Program-made: the position numbers and the translations under genes
DNA from: JAJCYX01 sp965243825
Lineage (GTDB): Bacteria > Chloroflexota > Dehalococcoidia > Lucifugimonadales > Lucifugimonadaceae
Length of the DNA stretch: 64,000 nucleotides
NCBI GenBank assembly: GCA_965243825.1
Contig: CBDEVT010000001.1
Coordinates: forward strand, 1,364,001-1,428,000
Direction of reading: 5' to 3'
In this document: positions 52,280-61,525 of the stretch, piece by piece
How positions within the stretch are numbered: position 1 is the stretch's first letter
Layout: each line of letters opens with the position of its first letter
The notes under the pieces: model-generated
Seen by the model: the letters and a program-made list of their open reading frames with translations, nothing else
What the model was told of the DNA's origin: nothing
Database searches by the model: none

Positions 52280-53833
52280 ATGCCGGAATACACTCCGAAC
52301 TTTGAAGAGTTCAAGAAACTAACAACTGAATTCAACCTGATTCCTGTCTACCGAGAGATCACTGCCGATCTGGAGACTCCGGTTTCCGCATACCTGAAAG
52401 TGGCTCGAAGCCCGTATTCGTTCCTCTTTGAGTCAGTGGAAGGTGGCGAAAACCTCGCACGCTACAGCTTTATCGGCACAGAGCCAGGCGAAGTCATACG
52501 TACAGGGCCAGGCGAGCCTGATGGTGCAGTCGACCCTCTCGATCTGCTCAGAGACCGAATGTCCGGCATAAAGCACGCAAGCCTGCCGGGGCTGCCCAAG
52601 TTCCACGGTGGCGCGGTCGGCTACGTAGCGTACGACGCTGTCTCGTACTTTGAGCCGCGAGTGCCACCGATCTCTGGCGAGGCAACCGGACTCGATGTGC
52701 CTGAGGCGATCTTTCTACTAACTGATTCGCTCGTCATCTTCGATCATGTCCGCCACACCATCACAGTGCTCGCCTACGCGAAAACCGGCGGTGATCAGGA
52801 TGACGACACGGCTTACGAGGCCGCTGTTCGGCGTATCGAGGAGTTGGCAGCAAGACTGGATGAGCCGCTTCCGGAGCGATCGCACAGGCGCGCCAGTCCT
52901 CCAACAGGCGGATTCTCGGCGACCGAGGCGAATCTTGATTACACAGCCTCTGGATCTGCGAACGAAGGACCGCTAACTGGTCAGCCATTCATACCGAACA
53001 TGACGCGCGATCACTATGACCACATGATCGAGACGTCTCGAAGGTATATCTACGAAGGCGAGATTATCCAGGCAGTCGTCTCACAACGATTGGCCAGGCG
53101 TACACCTGTAGAGCCGTTCGATCTGTACAGGTCGCTGCGTGCCGTTAATCCTTCGCCGTACATGTTCTTCCTGGACATGGACGGCTTCCAGATTGTTGGA
53201 GCATCGCCTGAGTTACTCGCCTCAGTTATTGATGGCGAAGTAGCTGTGCACCCTATCGCCGGCACGCGTCCTAGAGGCAAAACGGCAGAGCAGGACGAGG
53301 CGCTTGAGAAGGAGCTGCTCGCTGACGAGAAAGAGATTGCGGAGCACGTGATGCTGCTTGATCTAGGGCGCAATGACGTTGGTCGAGTTTCAGAGCCTGG
53401 GTCCGTGAAAGTGGTTCAACAGCTAGAGGTTGAACGTTATTCGCACGTGATGCACATCGTGTCGCACGTCACCGGCAAACTGGCAGAGGGCTACGACACG
53501 TTCGATGCGCTTAAGGCGGCGTTCCCTGCCGGAACCGTCTCAGGAGCACCTAAAGTCCGAGCAATGGAGGTTATTGCAGAGCTAGAGCCCCAGAAGCGTG
53601 GACCTTACTCGGGCGCGGTAGGTTACTTCAGCTACACAGGCAACATGGACACTGCAATCGCGCTGCGGACTATGGTTCTTAAAGATGGAGTTGCCTACCT
53701 GCAGGCTGGTGGTGGCATAGTGGCCGACAGTGTCCCGCAGACCGAGTACGAAGAGACGCTGCACAAGATGGGTGCTTTGATGCGAGCCATTGACCACGCT
53801 GAGGAGAGCTACATTGAGTCTCCTCGGCGCTGA
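52280..53833 (+). CDS. trpE: Anthranilate synthase component I (TrpE1)
   Basis: A 517-residue TrpE that makes anthranilate from chorismate and glutamine with TrpG. The N-terminal SFLFESVEGGENLARYSFIG keeps the LLES-type element that binds feedback Trp. Catalytic segments include HPIAGTRPRG, ELLADEKEIAEHVMLLDLGRNDVGRV, ERYSHVMHIVSHVTG and FPAGTVSGAPKVRAMEVI. PIAGT (Ala where PabB has Lys) favours anthranilate over aminodeoxychorismate. The ribosome-binding site agagg precedes ATG 52280. It overlaps the second trpE. Confidence 0.95.
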   Translation: MPEYTPNFEEFKKLTTEFNLIPVYREITADLETPVSAYLKVARSPYSFLFESVEGGENLARYSFIGTEPGEVIRTGPGEPDGAVDPLDLLRDRMSGIKHASLPGLPKFHGGAVGYVAYDAVSYFEPRVPPISGEATGLDVPEAIFLLTDSLVIFDHVRHTITVLAYAKTGGDQDDDTAYEAAVRRIEELAARLDEPLPERSHRRASPPTGGFSATEANLDYTASGSANEGPLTGQPFIPNMTRDHYDHMIETSRRYIYEGEIIQAVVSQRLARRTPVEPFDLYRSLRAVNPSPYMFFLDMDGFQIVGASPELLASVIDGEVAVHPIAGTRPRGKTAEQDEALEKELLADEKEIAEHVMLLDLGRNDVGRVSEPGSVKVVQQLEVERYSHVMHIVSHVTGKLAEGYDTFDALKAAFPAGTVSGAPKVRAMEVIAELEPQKRGPYSGAVGYFSYTGNMDTAIALRTMVLKDGVAYLQAGGGIVADSVPQTEYEETLHKMGALMRAIDHAEESYIESPRR

Positions 53834-55340
53834 GAAAAAAGCGGGCCGCGAGGATCCGGTCAGTCAGAGTGGAATCGTCGCAATCTCTTTGACGAAGTCA
53901 TTTCCTGACTTCGACGCGGTGGCCGCATTCAGGCAGATTTCGCCGGATGGGCAGGGCTTCATTCTGGACGGGTGTTCACCTGAAAAAAATGCTGACAGGT
54001 ACGTTTACGTTGGCGTAGGTGAATGCGACAGATTGCTGATAGGTGCAGCATTTCCGGCTGGAGAAGTGGATCCGGCGGCTGCGTTGAGGGCCGAGCTGGG
54101 TCGTCGAGAGGTAGACAACGAAAAGTACGGACTGTCGCTACCGCAACAGCCGTTTATTACCGGCGCCATCGGCTACTTCGCATACGAGTCGATCAGGCAC
54201 TTCGAACCATCGGTCGGAGACTTACCCTGTGACCCGATGGGTCTGCCTGAAGCGGCGTTCTTCTTACCTGCAAAATACCTTGTTTATGACAGGTTCGAAC
54301 GCAAGCTCACGGCAGTAGTCACTGTACGATCAGACCTGTTTAACGAGGCCACCGAATCTGCTGCGCAGGATGAAGCTGAGCAGATGATCAGCTCGGTGGA
54401 AGTTGGACTCTCGTCAGGAGCTCGATCTGCCAGAACTCGAGTTCAGGTACATTCTGGCGACTCTAAAACACTGCTTGGGACAGACTCGCGAAACGGCTCG
54501 CGGTATGAATCCCTGGTAAGCAACGCCAAATACGAGATCGAGCGCGGTGAATTAATCCAGGTCGTGCTTTCGCAGCGGAGTGTACGGCATACAGAGGCTT
54601 CTCCTCTTGAGATTTTCGAATCATTAGCGGATCTCAACCCTTCTCCCTATATGTTCATGCTGAATTTCGGCGATTTTGCGGTCGTGGGTGCATCTCCCGA
54701 ACTCATGGTCAGGGCTCGTGGTTCAGAAGTGTCGATGCATCCAATTGCCGGAACTCGTCCGCGTGGAGCATCGGCAGCAGAAGACGCCGCGCTTGAAGCC
54801 GAATTGATAACCAGTGAGAAGGAACGCGCCGAACACGTGATGCTGGTAGACCTTGCGCGTAACGATCTCGGACGCGTGTCTGTTCCAGGCACCGTTCAGG
54901 TTGACTCCTTCATGGCAACTGAGCGCTATTCCCATGTAATGCATCTGGTTTCCAGAGTGAGAGGTCGGCTGAGTAAAGGCGAAGACGGTTTAAATGCGTT
55001 TGTTGCCGGGTTTCCTCTCGGTACGCTTACAGGAGCACCAAGGCTCAGGGCCATGGAGTTGATCGCTGAACTCGAAGATGAAGGCCGAGGTCCCTACTGC
55101 GGTGGCGTCGGTTGGTTCGATGCTGGCGGAGATGTCGATACCGGAACCATCATCAGGTGCGTCACGATGAAGAATGGCGAGGCCCACGTTCAGGCCGGAG
55201 GCGGGATCGTATTCGATAGTGACCCCATGTGGGAGTATCGTGAGTCGATGAACAAGATGGCTGCACAGCTGGAGGCGATCGATATCGCGGAGTCGTTGAC
55301 GATCAACGGGCAGTTGATTTCGGGAGAAGTAACGGGGTAG
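53814..55340 (+). CDS. Second anthranilate synthase component I-like protein (TrpE2)
   Basis: A chorismate-binding enzyme of about 508 residues. Active-site motifs parallel TrpE1: HPIAGTRPRG, ELITSEKERAEHVMLVDLARNDLGRV, ERYSHVMHLVSRVRG and FPLGTLTGAPRLRAME. PIAGT again lacks the Lys typical of PabB. In the N-terminal domain the LLES-like feedback element is replaced by FILDGCSPEKNADRY, suggesting loss of Trp feedback. TTG 53814 is the likely start, with GGAG 8 nt upstream, and it overlaps trpE by 20 nt. Possible roles: a Trp-insensitive anthranilate synthase or another chorismate enzyme sharing TrpG. Confidence 0.88.
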   Translation: MSLLGAEKKAGREDPVSQSGIVAISLTKSFPDFDAVAAFRQISPDGQGFILDGCSPEKNADRYVYVGVGECDRLLIGAAFPAGEVDPAAALRAELGRREVDNEKYGLSLPQQPFITGAIGYFAYESIRHFEPSVGDLPCDPMGLPEAAFFLPAKYLVYDRFERKLTAVVTVRSDLFNEATESAAQDEAEQMISSVEVGLSSGARSARTRVQVHSGDSKTLLGTDSRNGSRYESLVSNAKYEIERGELIQVVLSQRSVRHTEASPLEIFESLADLNPSPYMFMLNFGDFAVVGASPELMVRARGSEVSMHPIAGTRPRGASAAEDAALEAELITSEKERAEHVMLVDLARNDLGRVSVPGTVQVDSFMATERYSHVMHLVSRVRGRLSKGEDGLNAFVAGFPLGTLTGAPRLRAMELIAELEDEGRGPYCGGVGWFDAGGDVDTGTIIRCVTMKNGEAHVQAGGGIVFDSDPMWEYRESMNKMAAQLEAIDIAESLTINGQLISGEVTG

Positions 55341-55412
55341 CCGAGACAGTCACTGGCAATCCTGAACCGACCTATACATCTGATTCAAGCTGATCTAGTT
55401 AGAAGACAAAGC

Positions 55413-56000
55413 ATGCTGTTACTGATCGACAACTACGATAGCTTCACATACAACCTGTTCCAGTACCTTTCAGAACTTGGAGCGGATGTTGAAGTGGTGC
55501 GGAACGATAAGGCGACAGTGGAAGAACTGGACCTGATGCAGCCGGAGCTGGTCGTTGTTTCTCCGGGCCCTTCGAATCCAGACAACGCTGGAGTGTCGGT
55601 GGACGCCGTCAGGCATTTCGCAGGCAAGGTGCCATTACTGGGTGTGTGCCTGGGCCATCAGTGCATCGGCGCTGCATTCGGCGGCAAAGTAAGTGGGGCT
55701 GGAGAGATCAGGCATGGTAAGACATCGCTCATTCATCATGATGGGAAGGGCATCTTCGCAGGAGTATCGGATCCGTTCGAAGCGGTACGGTACCACTCGC
55801 TGGCCATTGAAAAAGAGACTGTGCCTCCGGAGTTCTACGTGACTGCCAGAACTGAGAACGACATCATCATGGGCATTCGTCATGAAAGTCTTCCCATCGA
55901 AGGTGTTCAATTTCACCCGGAGTCGATCATGACCAAGCCCGGCAAGCAGATCCTGCAGAATTTCCTCAACCTCGCCGGAGCGAAACAGTCTGCGGAGTAG
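55413..56000 (+). CDS. trpG: Anthranilate synthase component II (glutamine amidotransferase)
   Basis: A 195-residue class I glutaminase subunit. The catalytic Cys is in LLGVCLGHQCIGAAFGG, and the His-Glu pair in VQFHPESIMT completes the triad. The N-terminal DNYDSFTYNLFQYL is diagnostic of TrpG/PabA. It supplies ammonia to TrpE1 and probably TrpE2. It lies 72 nt after trpE2 and 14 nt before trpD. Confidence 0.95.
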   Translation: MLLLIDNYDSFTYNLFQYLSELGADVEVVRNDKATVEELDLMQPELVVVSPGPSNPDNAGVSVDAVRHFAGKVPLLGVCLGHQCIGAAFGGKVSGAGEIRHGKTSLIHHDGKGIFAGVSDPFEAVRYHSLAIEKETVPPEFYVTARTENDIIMGIRHESLPIEGVQFHPESIMTKPGKQILQNFLNLAGAKQSAE

Positions 56001-56014
56001 CAGCGGAGTCAGAC

Positions 56015-57061
56015 ATGGATATCAAACAGGGAATACAGGCCGTCGTCGACGGCATGGACCTCTCCCAGGAGGATGCCGCAAACGTGATGCAGGAGATCAT
56101 GTCGGGTGATGCGACTCCTGCACAGTTTGGTTCGTTCGTTACCGCGCTCCGTATGAAAGGCGAGACACCCGAAGAGATCGCTGGGATGGCGCAGTCGATG
56201 CGCGAGGTCTCACTTCATGTTGAGACGGATCTTCCAGTGATTGACACCTGCGGTACAGGTGGTGACAACAAGGGCTGGTTCAATATTTCTACCGCAGCCG
56301 CGTTCGTCGTTGCAGGAGCGGGTGTCCCCGTTGCCAAGCACGGCAATCGAGCGATGTCCGGTTCAAGTGGCAGCGCAGATGCGCTTGAGGCACTCGGGGT
56401 AAACATCCAGCTCGGTCCCGAGGGTGTGAAGCGGTGTATCGAAGATGTCGGGATCGGTTTCATGTTTGCACAGGCATTTCACCCTGCAATGAAGTTCGCC
56501 GGACCGCTCAGGCCTCAGATTGGCATTCGCACCGTCTTCAATTTGCTCGGTCCGATGACGAATCCTGCTAGCGTCTCTAAGCAGGTGATCGGTGTTTCGG
56601 ATCCGAAAAACGCTGAGAAAATAGCGAAGGCACTGGCTTTGCTGGGTACTGAATCTTCGCTGGTGGTGCATGCGGAATCAGGCGCTGATGAGGTGGATGT
56701 CGAAGAGCACACGCTGATCTACCAGGTCTCACCTGACCAGATGAAAAGACGTCGAACGCGGCCTGCCGACTTCGGTCTGCCCGAAGGCATCCGAGACCAC
56801 CTTGTAGTGAGTAGCACGGATGAAAGCGTACGGCGTATACGTGATGTTTTTGATGGGAAAGGCGGTGGCCACAATGCTCCTCCTTCGGTTGAACGATCTT
56901 CTTACACCGCAGTCGTGATCAACGCGGCCGCAGCACTGTTCGCTGCAGGCAAAGCGATCAGTTTCCAGGACGCCTGCCAGATGGCGCAGGACTCCATCAA
57001 GTCTGGTGCAGCTAAGCAAAAGCTTGAACAGCTGGCTGAGCTGTCGCAAATACTGGAATAG
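56015..57061 (+). CDS. trpD: Anthranilate phosphoribosyltransferase
   Basis: A 348-residue TrpD that joins anthranilate and PRPP. CGTGGDNKGWFNISTAAAFVVAGAGVPVAKHGNRAMSG carries the PRPP-binding and anthranilate-binding residues. The following SSGSADALEALGV is conserved. Its length is normal, and it starts at ATG 56015 with a cggagtc ribosome-binding site. It is the fourth enzyme gene in the trp cluster and 6 nt before trpC. Confidence 0.96.
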   Translation: MDIKQGIQAVVDGMDLSQEDAANVMQEIMSGDATPAQFGSFVTALRMKGETPEEIAGMAQSMREVSLHVETDLPVIDTCGTGGDNKGWFNISTAAAFVVAGAGVPVAKHGNRAMSGSSGSADALEALGVNIQLGPEGVKRCIEDVGIGFMFAQAFHPAMKFAGPLRPQIGIRTVFNLLGPMTNPASVSKQVIGVSDPKNAEKIAKALALLGTESSLVVHAESGADEVDVEEHTLIYQVSPDQMKRRRTRPADFGLPEGIRDHLVVSSTDESVRRIRDVFDGKGGGHNAPPSVERSSYTAVVINAAAALFAAGKAISFQDACQMAQDSIKSGAAKQKLEQLAELSQILE

Positions 57062-57067
57062 TGAGCT

Positions 57068-57910
57068 ATGCCAGACTCTATTCAAAACAGCCCTTCAAAT
57101 CCCGGCATCCTTGATCGGATCGTGACTGCCAGAAGACAGCGCATCGAGCAGGCGAAGCGAGCCCGTTCCCTCTCAGACGTGCGCGCGGCGATTGCCGACG
57201 CTCCACCCGTCACAGATTTTCGCGATGCCCTAGCTAACAGGCCCGGAATTTCGGTTATCGCGGAGATGAAGCGCTCTTCGCCGTCGGCAGGCACGCTCGA
57301 CGCTGACCTGGATCCGGCACAACGAGCGTCCATGTACTGCACATCAGGTGCAGCGGCTATCTCTGTACTCACAGAACAGGACTACTTCGGAGGTTCCAAC
57401 GCTGACCTGGTGACAGTCAAAGGTATTGCCGCTCAGCACGGTGTTGCGGTTCTGCAAAAAGACTTCGTGATCGACAAATACCAGGTTTACGAGGCTCGTG
57501 CAGCAGGTGCGGATGCCATTCTTTTGATCATCGCCATACTGCAGCCGAGTGAATACTCAAGTTTACTCAACCTCTCGTCGGAACTAGGGCTTTCCGCTCT
57601 GGTCGAGGTGTTTGATGAACAGGAGCTCGCGACCGCCCTGTCCGAAAGCCCTGACATCGTGGGGGTTAACAACCGCAACCTGAAAACACTCGAGACATCA
57701 CTCGACGTATTCGAGCGTCTGGCTCCCACGATTCCGAACGATTCGCTCAAGGTGGCTGAGAGCGGAATGAAGAACGCCGATGACGTAGCGCGAATGGGTC
57801 AGGCAGGGGCGAAATCTGTGCTTGTTGGTGAGTCTTTGATGCGTGCGGGCGAAGACGCTGCCGAACTCGTCAAGGCGATGTCTGAAATCCCGGTAGCTGG
57901 CAGGCGCTGA
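57068..57910 (+). CDS. trpC: Indole-3-glycerol phosphate synthase
   Basis: A 280-residue barrel enzyme. SVIAEMKRSSPSAGTL holds the catalytic Lys/Glu region, followed by SVLTEQDYFGGS, VLQKDFVIDKYQVYEARAAGADAILLI and GVNNRNLKTL. It decarboxylates and cyclises CdRP to indole glycerol phosphate. The gene overlaps trpF by one base (TGATG), so coupling is likely. The separate trpF means this is not the fused TrpCF of enterics. Confidence 0.95.
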   Translation: MPDSIQNSPSNPGILDRIVTARRQRIEQAKRARSLSDVRAAIADAPPVTDFRDALANRPGISVIAEMKRSSPSAGTLDADLDPAQRASMYCTSGAAAISVLTEQDYFGGSNADLVTVKGIAAQHGVAVLQKDFVIDKYQVYEARAAGADAILLIIAILQPSEYSSLLNLSSELGLSALVEVFDEQELATALSESPDIVGVNNRNLKTLETSLDVFERLAPTIPNDSLKVAESGMKNADDVARMGQAGAKSVLVGESLMRAGEDAAELVKAMSEIPVAGRR

Positions 57911-58578
57911 TGAGTGCAGATACAAAGATAAAGATATGTGGATTTCAGACTGCTGAAGCAGCCTGGATCGCTGCGTCCGAGGGTGCAGATTACCTCGGAT
58001 TTAACTTTGTTGAAGGAGTCAAGCGTCAGCTCAAAGCGTTCGAAGGCCAGGCGATCATCCGCAGCTATCGAACTCGTGGCGACCGTCGAAATCGCAGGAA
58101 GGGCAAAGGCCCACAGATCGTCGGCCTATTCCGGAATCAGGACGCAGACTGGGTGAATCACATTGCTCGCCAGATGGACCTGGATAGTTTGCAGTTGAAC
58201 GGAGAGGAAGACGAGCAATACACACGCTCGATGCACAAACCGATCATCAGGCAGATAAGAATTCGACCAGAAACCAGCAGGGAAGAGCTGGCAGAGACTG
58301 TTCAGACACATTTAAATGCGCAGCGGCTGGTGCTACTTGACCGATATGATGCCAAAGTGCCCGGTGGCAGCGGAGCAAGCTTCGATTGGTCAATCGCTGA
58401 GGGTATTGCGAACCGCGAAGGCGTGTTTCTCGCCGGCGGCCTCACACCGGAGAATGTCGGAGAGGCTATTCGGCGACTAAACCCCTGGGGAGTCGATGTG
58501 GCTTCCGGGGTCGAGACTGAAGGCGCCAAAGACCATCGCAAGATCAAGGCATTTATCGAGGCGGTTCGTTCACCTTGA
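57910..58578 (+). CDS. trpF: Phosphoribosylanthranilate isomerase
   Basis: A 222-residue TrpF. The catalytic Cys is in IKICGFQTAEAAW, and the general acid Asp plus phosphate loop are in LLDRYDAKVPGGSGASFDW and LAGGLTPENV. A basic insertion of about 13 residues (RTRGDRRNRRKGKG) occurs between the usual SPR-like region and VGLFRN, and the conserved SPR is VKR here, so the loop near the active site differs from typical TrpF. It ends the trp cluster; trpB and trpA are not in this window. Confidence 0.9.
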   Translation: MSADTKIKICGFQTAEAAWIAASEGADYLGFNFVEGVKRQLKAFEGQAIIRSYRTRGDRRNRRKGKGPQIVGLFRNQDADWVNHIARQMDLDSLQLNGEEDEQYTRSMHKPIIRQIRIRPETSREELAETVQTHLNAQRLVLLDRYDAKVPGGSGASFDWSIAEGIANREGVFLAGGLTPENVGEAIRRLNPWGVDVASGVETEGAKDHRKIKAFIEAVRSP

Positions 58579-58713
58579 CTAAGTTGCAGCAGTTTCTTGA
58601 TGCACGTCCTGCCACACGGCACCTCTGATCGTCGCTAAACTTCGCCCTCGACCGGATCCCTAAATCTAGTTGAAATGGTGAACCCCGTGGCGCCATCCAA
58701 TATGGAGAAAAAC

Positions 58714-59730
58714 ATGCCTGATCGACTCAAGATGGCGCAGTACGGAACCAAGCACGGACACGCCCAGGGCGTGTACGAGATCATGGATGCTCATCCTGAG
58801 GTCGAGATGGTCGGCGTGTACGAACCTGATGAGGCGCGTCGCAAGCAGTTGATCGAATCTGGAGATCCTGTCTGGAGCAGCGCTCATTGGTTCGACGATG
58901 TTTCAGAAATTCTTCAAGACCCTGAGATCGTTGCCGTTTCATCAGAAGGAGCAAACCGGGAGAGTCTCGGCTTCACGGAACAGATCATCGGTGCGGGTAA
59001 GCATGCCTTCTACGACAAACCAGCAGGGGACGACTACCAGCGGTTCGTGCAGGTGGTAGAGGAGGCCCGTAGAAAGAACCTGCGAATCCAGATGGGCTAC
59101 ATGTTTCGCAACCACGATGGTTTTGAACGAATCGCCAACTGGGCACATTCAGGATTTCTTGGTCACGTGTTCCAGGTGAGAGCTCACATGTCCACATCGC
59201 TGCCCGAATCCAACCCTGACAATCCAGTGCTGGCGCGCTCAGGCCTGGCCCATCACAGAGGTGGAATTCTTTACGACCTGGGCGGACACATGCTCGATCA
59301 GGTCGTCTGGTTGCTTGGGCGTCCTAACAAAGTCACATCGTTCATGCAGAATTCAGCCAGTGAGGCTAGAGACTTCATGGACAACACGCTTGCCGTACTG
59401 GAGTACCCGCGTGCCATCGCCACGGTCGACATCGCTGCGATGGAGCCGAGGCCGATGGCGAGGCGATTCGAGGTCTACGGCACCGATGGTTCAGCGATCA
59501 TGGAGCCGATGGAGCCGGCAGACACGTTGCGATTGACTCTAAACGAGGCGAAAGGCGAATACCCGGCCGGGGTTTCTGAGATCAAACTGGAGGCCCGGCC
59601 ACGTTATGTGGCCAGCTTCGCTGCGTTTGTACGCGATCTGAAAGGTGAAGCAGAACCAGAGCGATCTCTGGATCACGAATTGTTGGTACAGGAAACCCTG
59701 ATGCGAGCAACGGGCAGTCTCGCAGGTTAG
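58714..59730 (+). CDS. Gfo/Idh/MocA-family oxidoreductase
   Basis: An NAD(P)-dependent dehydrogenase of about 338 residues. The N-terminal Rossmann domain reads RLKMAQYGTKHGHAQGVYEI, with a less standard first glycine motif, and the substrate-binding EKP-type motif is FYDKPAGDDY. The catalytic-His region is YDLGGHMLDQVVWLLG. ATG 58714 is preceded by GGAGAA at 6 nt; earlier in-frame ATGs at 58675 and 58702 have no better site. It probably oxidises or reduces a sugar or inositol. The substrate is unknown. Confidence 0.9.
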   Translation: MPDRLKMAQYGTKHGHAQGVYEIMDAHPEVEMVGVYEPDEARRKQLIESGDPVWSSAHWFDDVSEILQDPEIVAVSSEGANRESLGFTEQIIGAGKHAFYDKPAGDDYQRFVQVVEEARRKNLRIQMGYMFRNHDGFERIANWAHSGFLGHVFQVRAHMSTSLPESNPDNPVLARSGLAHHRGGILYDLGGHMLDQVVWLLGRPNKVTSFMQNSASEARDFMDNTLAVLEYPRAIATVDIAAMEPRPMARRFEVYGTDGSAIMEPMEPADTLRLTLNEAKGEYPAGVSEIKLEARPRYVASFAAFVRDLKGEAEPERSLDHELLVQETLMRATGSLAG

Positions 59731-60170
59731 CCTCGTTCGTTAGCTGACCGAAAACCTTCGACTGTTCCGCTGCCTTCAGGCCATATCGCCTTGAAGGTGA
59801 GAGAACCCTTGAAATTCGCTCCCTCGATATTGCAGCCACGAAGTACCGTTCTGTACATGTTCGCCTGGCGGACATCGGCTCCGGCAAGATCAGCGTCCAC
59901 GAGCGTTGTTCTGTAAAGCACAGCTTTGTAGAGGCTCGCATTTTGCAGGTTGGCCTTCTTCAGCGAAGCCTCTGACAGGTCTGTGGCCTCCAGATCGGCC
60001 CCTGCAAGATTCGCGCCATCAAGAATGGCGCGGCCAAGGTTCAAACCCGCGAATTGGGCACCTGCAAGATCGGCTCCTGACAGATCGAGTCGCTCAACCG
60101 GGTTTTCGCGACGCCATTCGTCGATTGCGTTTGCACCTCGGCGAACCAGTTCCATGTGTTCAGGGTTCAT
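59727..60170 (-). CDS. Pentapeptide-repeat protein
   Basis: A 147-residue protein with about 18 successive pentapeptide-type A(D/N)LxX units, for example LSGADLAGAQFAGLNL and ANLAGADLEATDLSEASLKKANLQNASL. Such repeats form a right-handed quadrilateral beta-helix. Some family members mimic DNA or bind gyrase, but most are unassigned. The first 25 residues are charged and not repeated. It overlaps the Gfo/Idh gene tail to tail by 4 nt. Confidence 0.92.
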   Translation of the reverse strand: MNPEHMELVRRGANAIDEWRRENPVERLDLSGADLAGAQFAGLNLGRAILDGANLAGADLEATDLSEASLKKANLQNASLYKAVLYRTTLVDADLAGADVRQANMYRTVLRGCNIEGANFKGSLTFKAIWPEGSGTVEGFRSANERG

Positions 60171-60356
60171 CTACGCCTCAACAGAAATTGAATGCTCAGG
60201 TAGTGGTACAGTATGCGCCGCCTACGAGGTTGGGGCGAGCGGATTTCGCCAGTTTGGAAACACGATTGAAACAACCTGTCGGTAGTTTAGGTTCGTGTAA
60301 TTCCGGGGGTTGCCCCGACCTGTTTTGGCCACGACCGAGGTGGCACGGAGAGAAAT

Positions 60357-61379
60357 ATGAGCTACATCGCTGAATACATCTGGGTAGACGGGACCGAGCC
60401 CACAGCAAAGCTGAGATCCAAGGCTAAGGTCGTCGAGGACGGCGCTGAACCAGGTATCTGGGGCTTCGACGGTTCGAGCACCAACCAGGCACCAGGCGAC
60501 GCATCAGACGTCGTACTGAGCCCGGTACTGGTTGTTCCCGATCCCATCCGAGGCGGCGACAACAAGCTGGTGATGACAGAAACGCTGCTTACTGACATGA
60601 CACCGCACCCTTCCAACACCCGTGCAGCATGTGCAGCCGTATCGGAAAAGTACGGTGAACTGGACACATGGTTTGGCCTCGAACAGGAGTACACCTTCTT
60701 CGAGGGAATCAAGCCACTTGGTTGGCCTGACAACGGCTTCCCGGCACCGCAGGGCGGATACTACTGTGGTGTTGGTTCCGATGAGATCTTCGGCCGACCG
60801 ATTGTCAACGACCATCTGCAGGCATGTATAGATGCAGGATTGCACATCTCCGGTATTAACGCTGAGGTTATGCCCGGGCAGTGGGAGTTCCAGATTGGCC
60901 CCGTCGGCACACCGAGGGTCGCAGACGAGGTGTGGCTGGCTCGATGGCTCCTCTACAGGATTGCCGAGGATTACACGGGCAGTTCGGGCATCCCGGTTTC
61001 AGTCAAACTCGATCCTAAACCTGTACCGGGTGACTGGAACGGAGCGGGCTGTCACACAAACTTCTCAACGAACCAGATGCGTGAGTCAGTTGATGCGTGC
61101 ATAGCTGCCGCCGAAGCCCTGGGGACGAGGCACGACCTGCATATCCAGAACTATGGTGCAGGAGTTGAATCTCGGCTGACGGGAGCCCATGAGACCGCCA
61201 AGTACGATCAGTTCTCATACGGCGTATCCAACCGTGGAGCGTCGGTACGGATACCGTGGCAGGTAGAGCGTGATGGCAAGGGCTACATCGAAGACCGGCG
61301 CCCGAACGCGAACTGCGATCCGTACACCGTAACCCGGTTGATCGTGGAGACAGTCGGCGGAGCAGCTACTGGCAAGTAG
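60357..61379 (+). CDS. glnII: Glutamine synthetase type II (GSII)
   Basis: A 340-residue GS of the eukaryote-like GSII class, much shorter than the roughly 450-470 of GSI. The opening AEYIWVDG, WGFDGSSTNQA, WFGLEQEYTF, GQWEFQIGP, NGAGCHTNFST and the C-terminal RRPNANCDPY are all diagnostic. It assimilates ammonia into glutamine. The adenylylation Tyr loop of GSI is absent, so adenylylation control is not expected. An intrinsic terminator follows at 61413-61460. Confidence 0.96.
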   Translation: MSYIAEYIWVDGTEPTAKLRSKAKVVEDGAEPGIWGFDGSSTNQAPGDASDVVLSPVLVVPDPIRGGDNKLVMTETLLTDMTPHPSNTRAACAAVSEKYGELDTWFGLEQEYTFFEGIKPLGWPDNGFPAPQGGYYCGVGSDEIFGRPIVNDHLQACIDAGLHISGINAEVMPGQWEFQIGPVGTPRVADEVWLARWLLYRIAEDYTGSSGIPVSVKLDPKPVPGDWNGAGCHTNFSTNQMRESVDACIAAAEALGTRHDLHIQNYGAGVESRLTGAHETAKYDQFSYGVSNRGASVRIPWQVERDGKGYIEDRRPNANCDPYTVTRLIVETVGGAATGK

Positions 61380-61412
61380 TTCTCTCGCAGCCCACAAATT
61401 CGAAACTTGAGA

Positions 61413-61460
61413 AGACCGGCTAAGAACAGGTTTGTCCTGATTCGGCCGGTCTTTTCTTTC
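61413..61460 (+). terminator. Intrinsic terminator of glnII
   Basis: Arms aagaccggc (61413-61421) and gccggtctt (61446-61454) are perfect complements and are followed by ttcttt on the plus strand. It lies 34 nt after the glnII stop. Confidence 0.85.
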
Positions 61461-61525
61461 ATCGCCGGGTCTCATTTGCTCGTTCTAATCGACCAAATCA
61501 ATTGGACCCGTGTAGTGTTTATGTC

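Noticed and set aside
53814..55340. Calling the second trpE-like gene pabB
   Set aside because: PIAGT replaces the PIKGT Lys typical of aminodeoxychorismate synthase, and there is no PabC neighbour.
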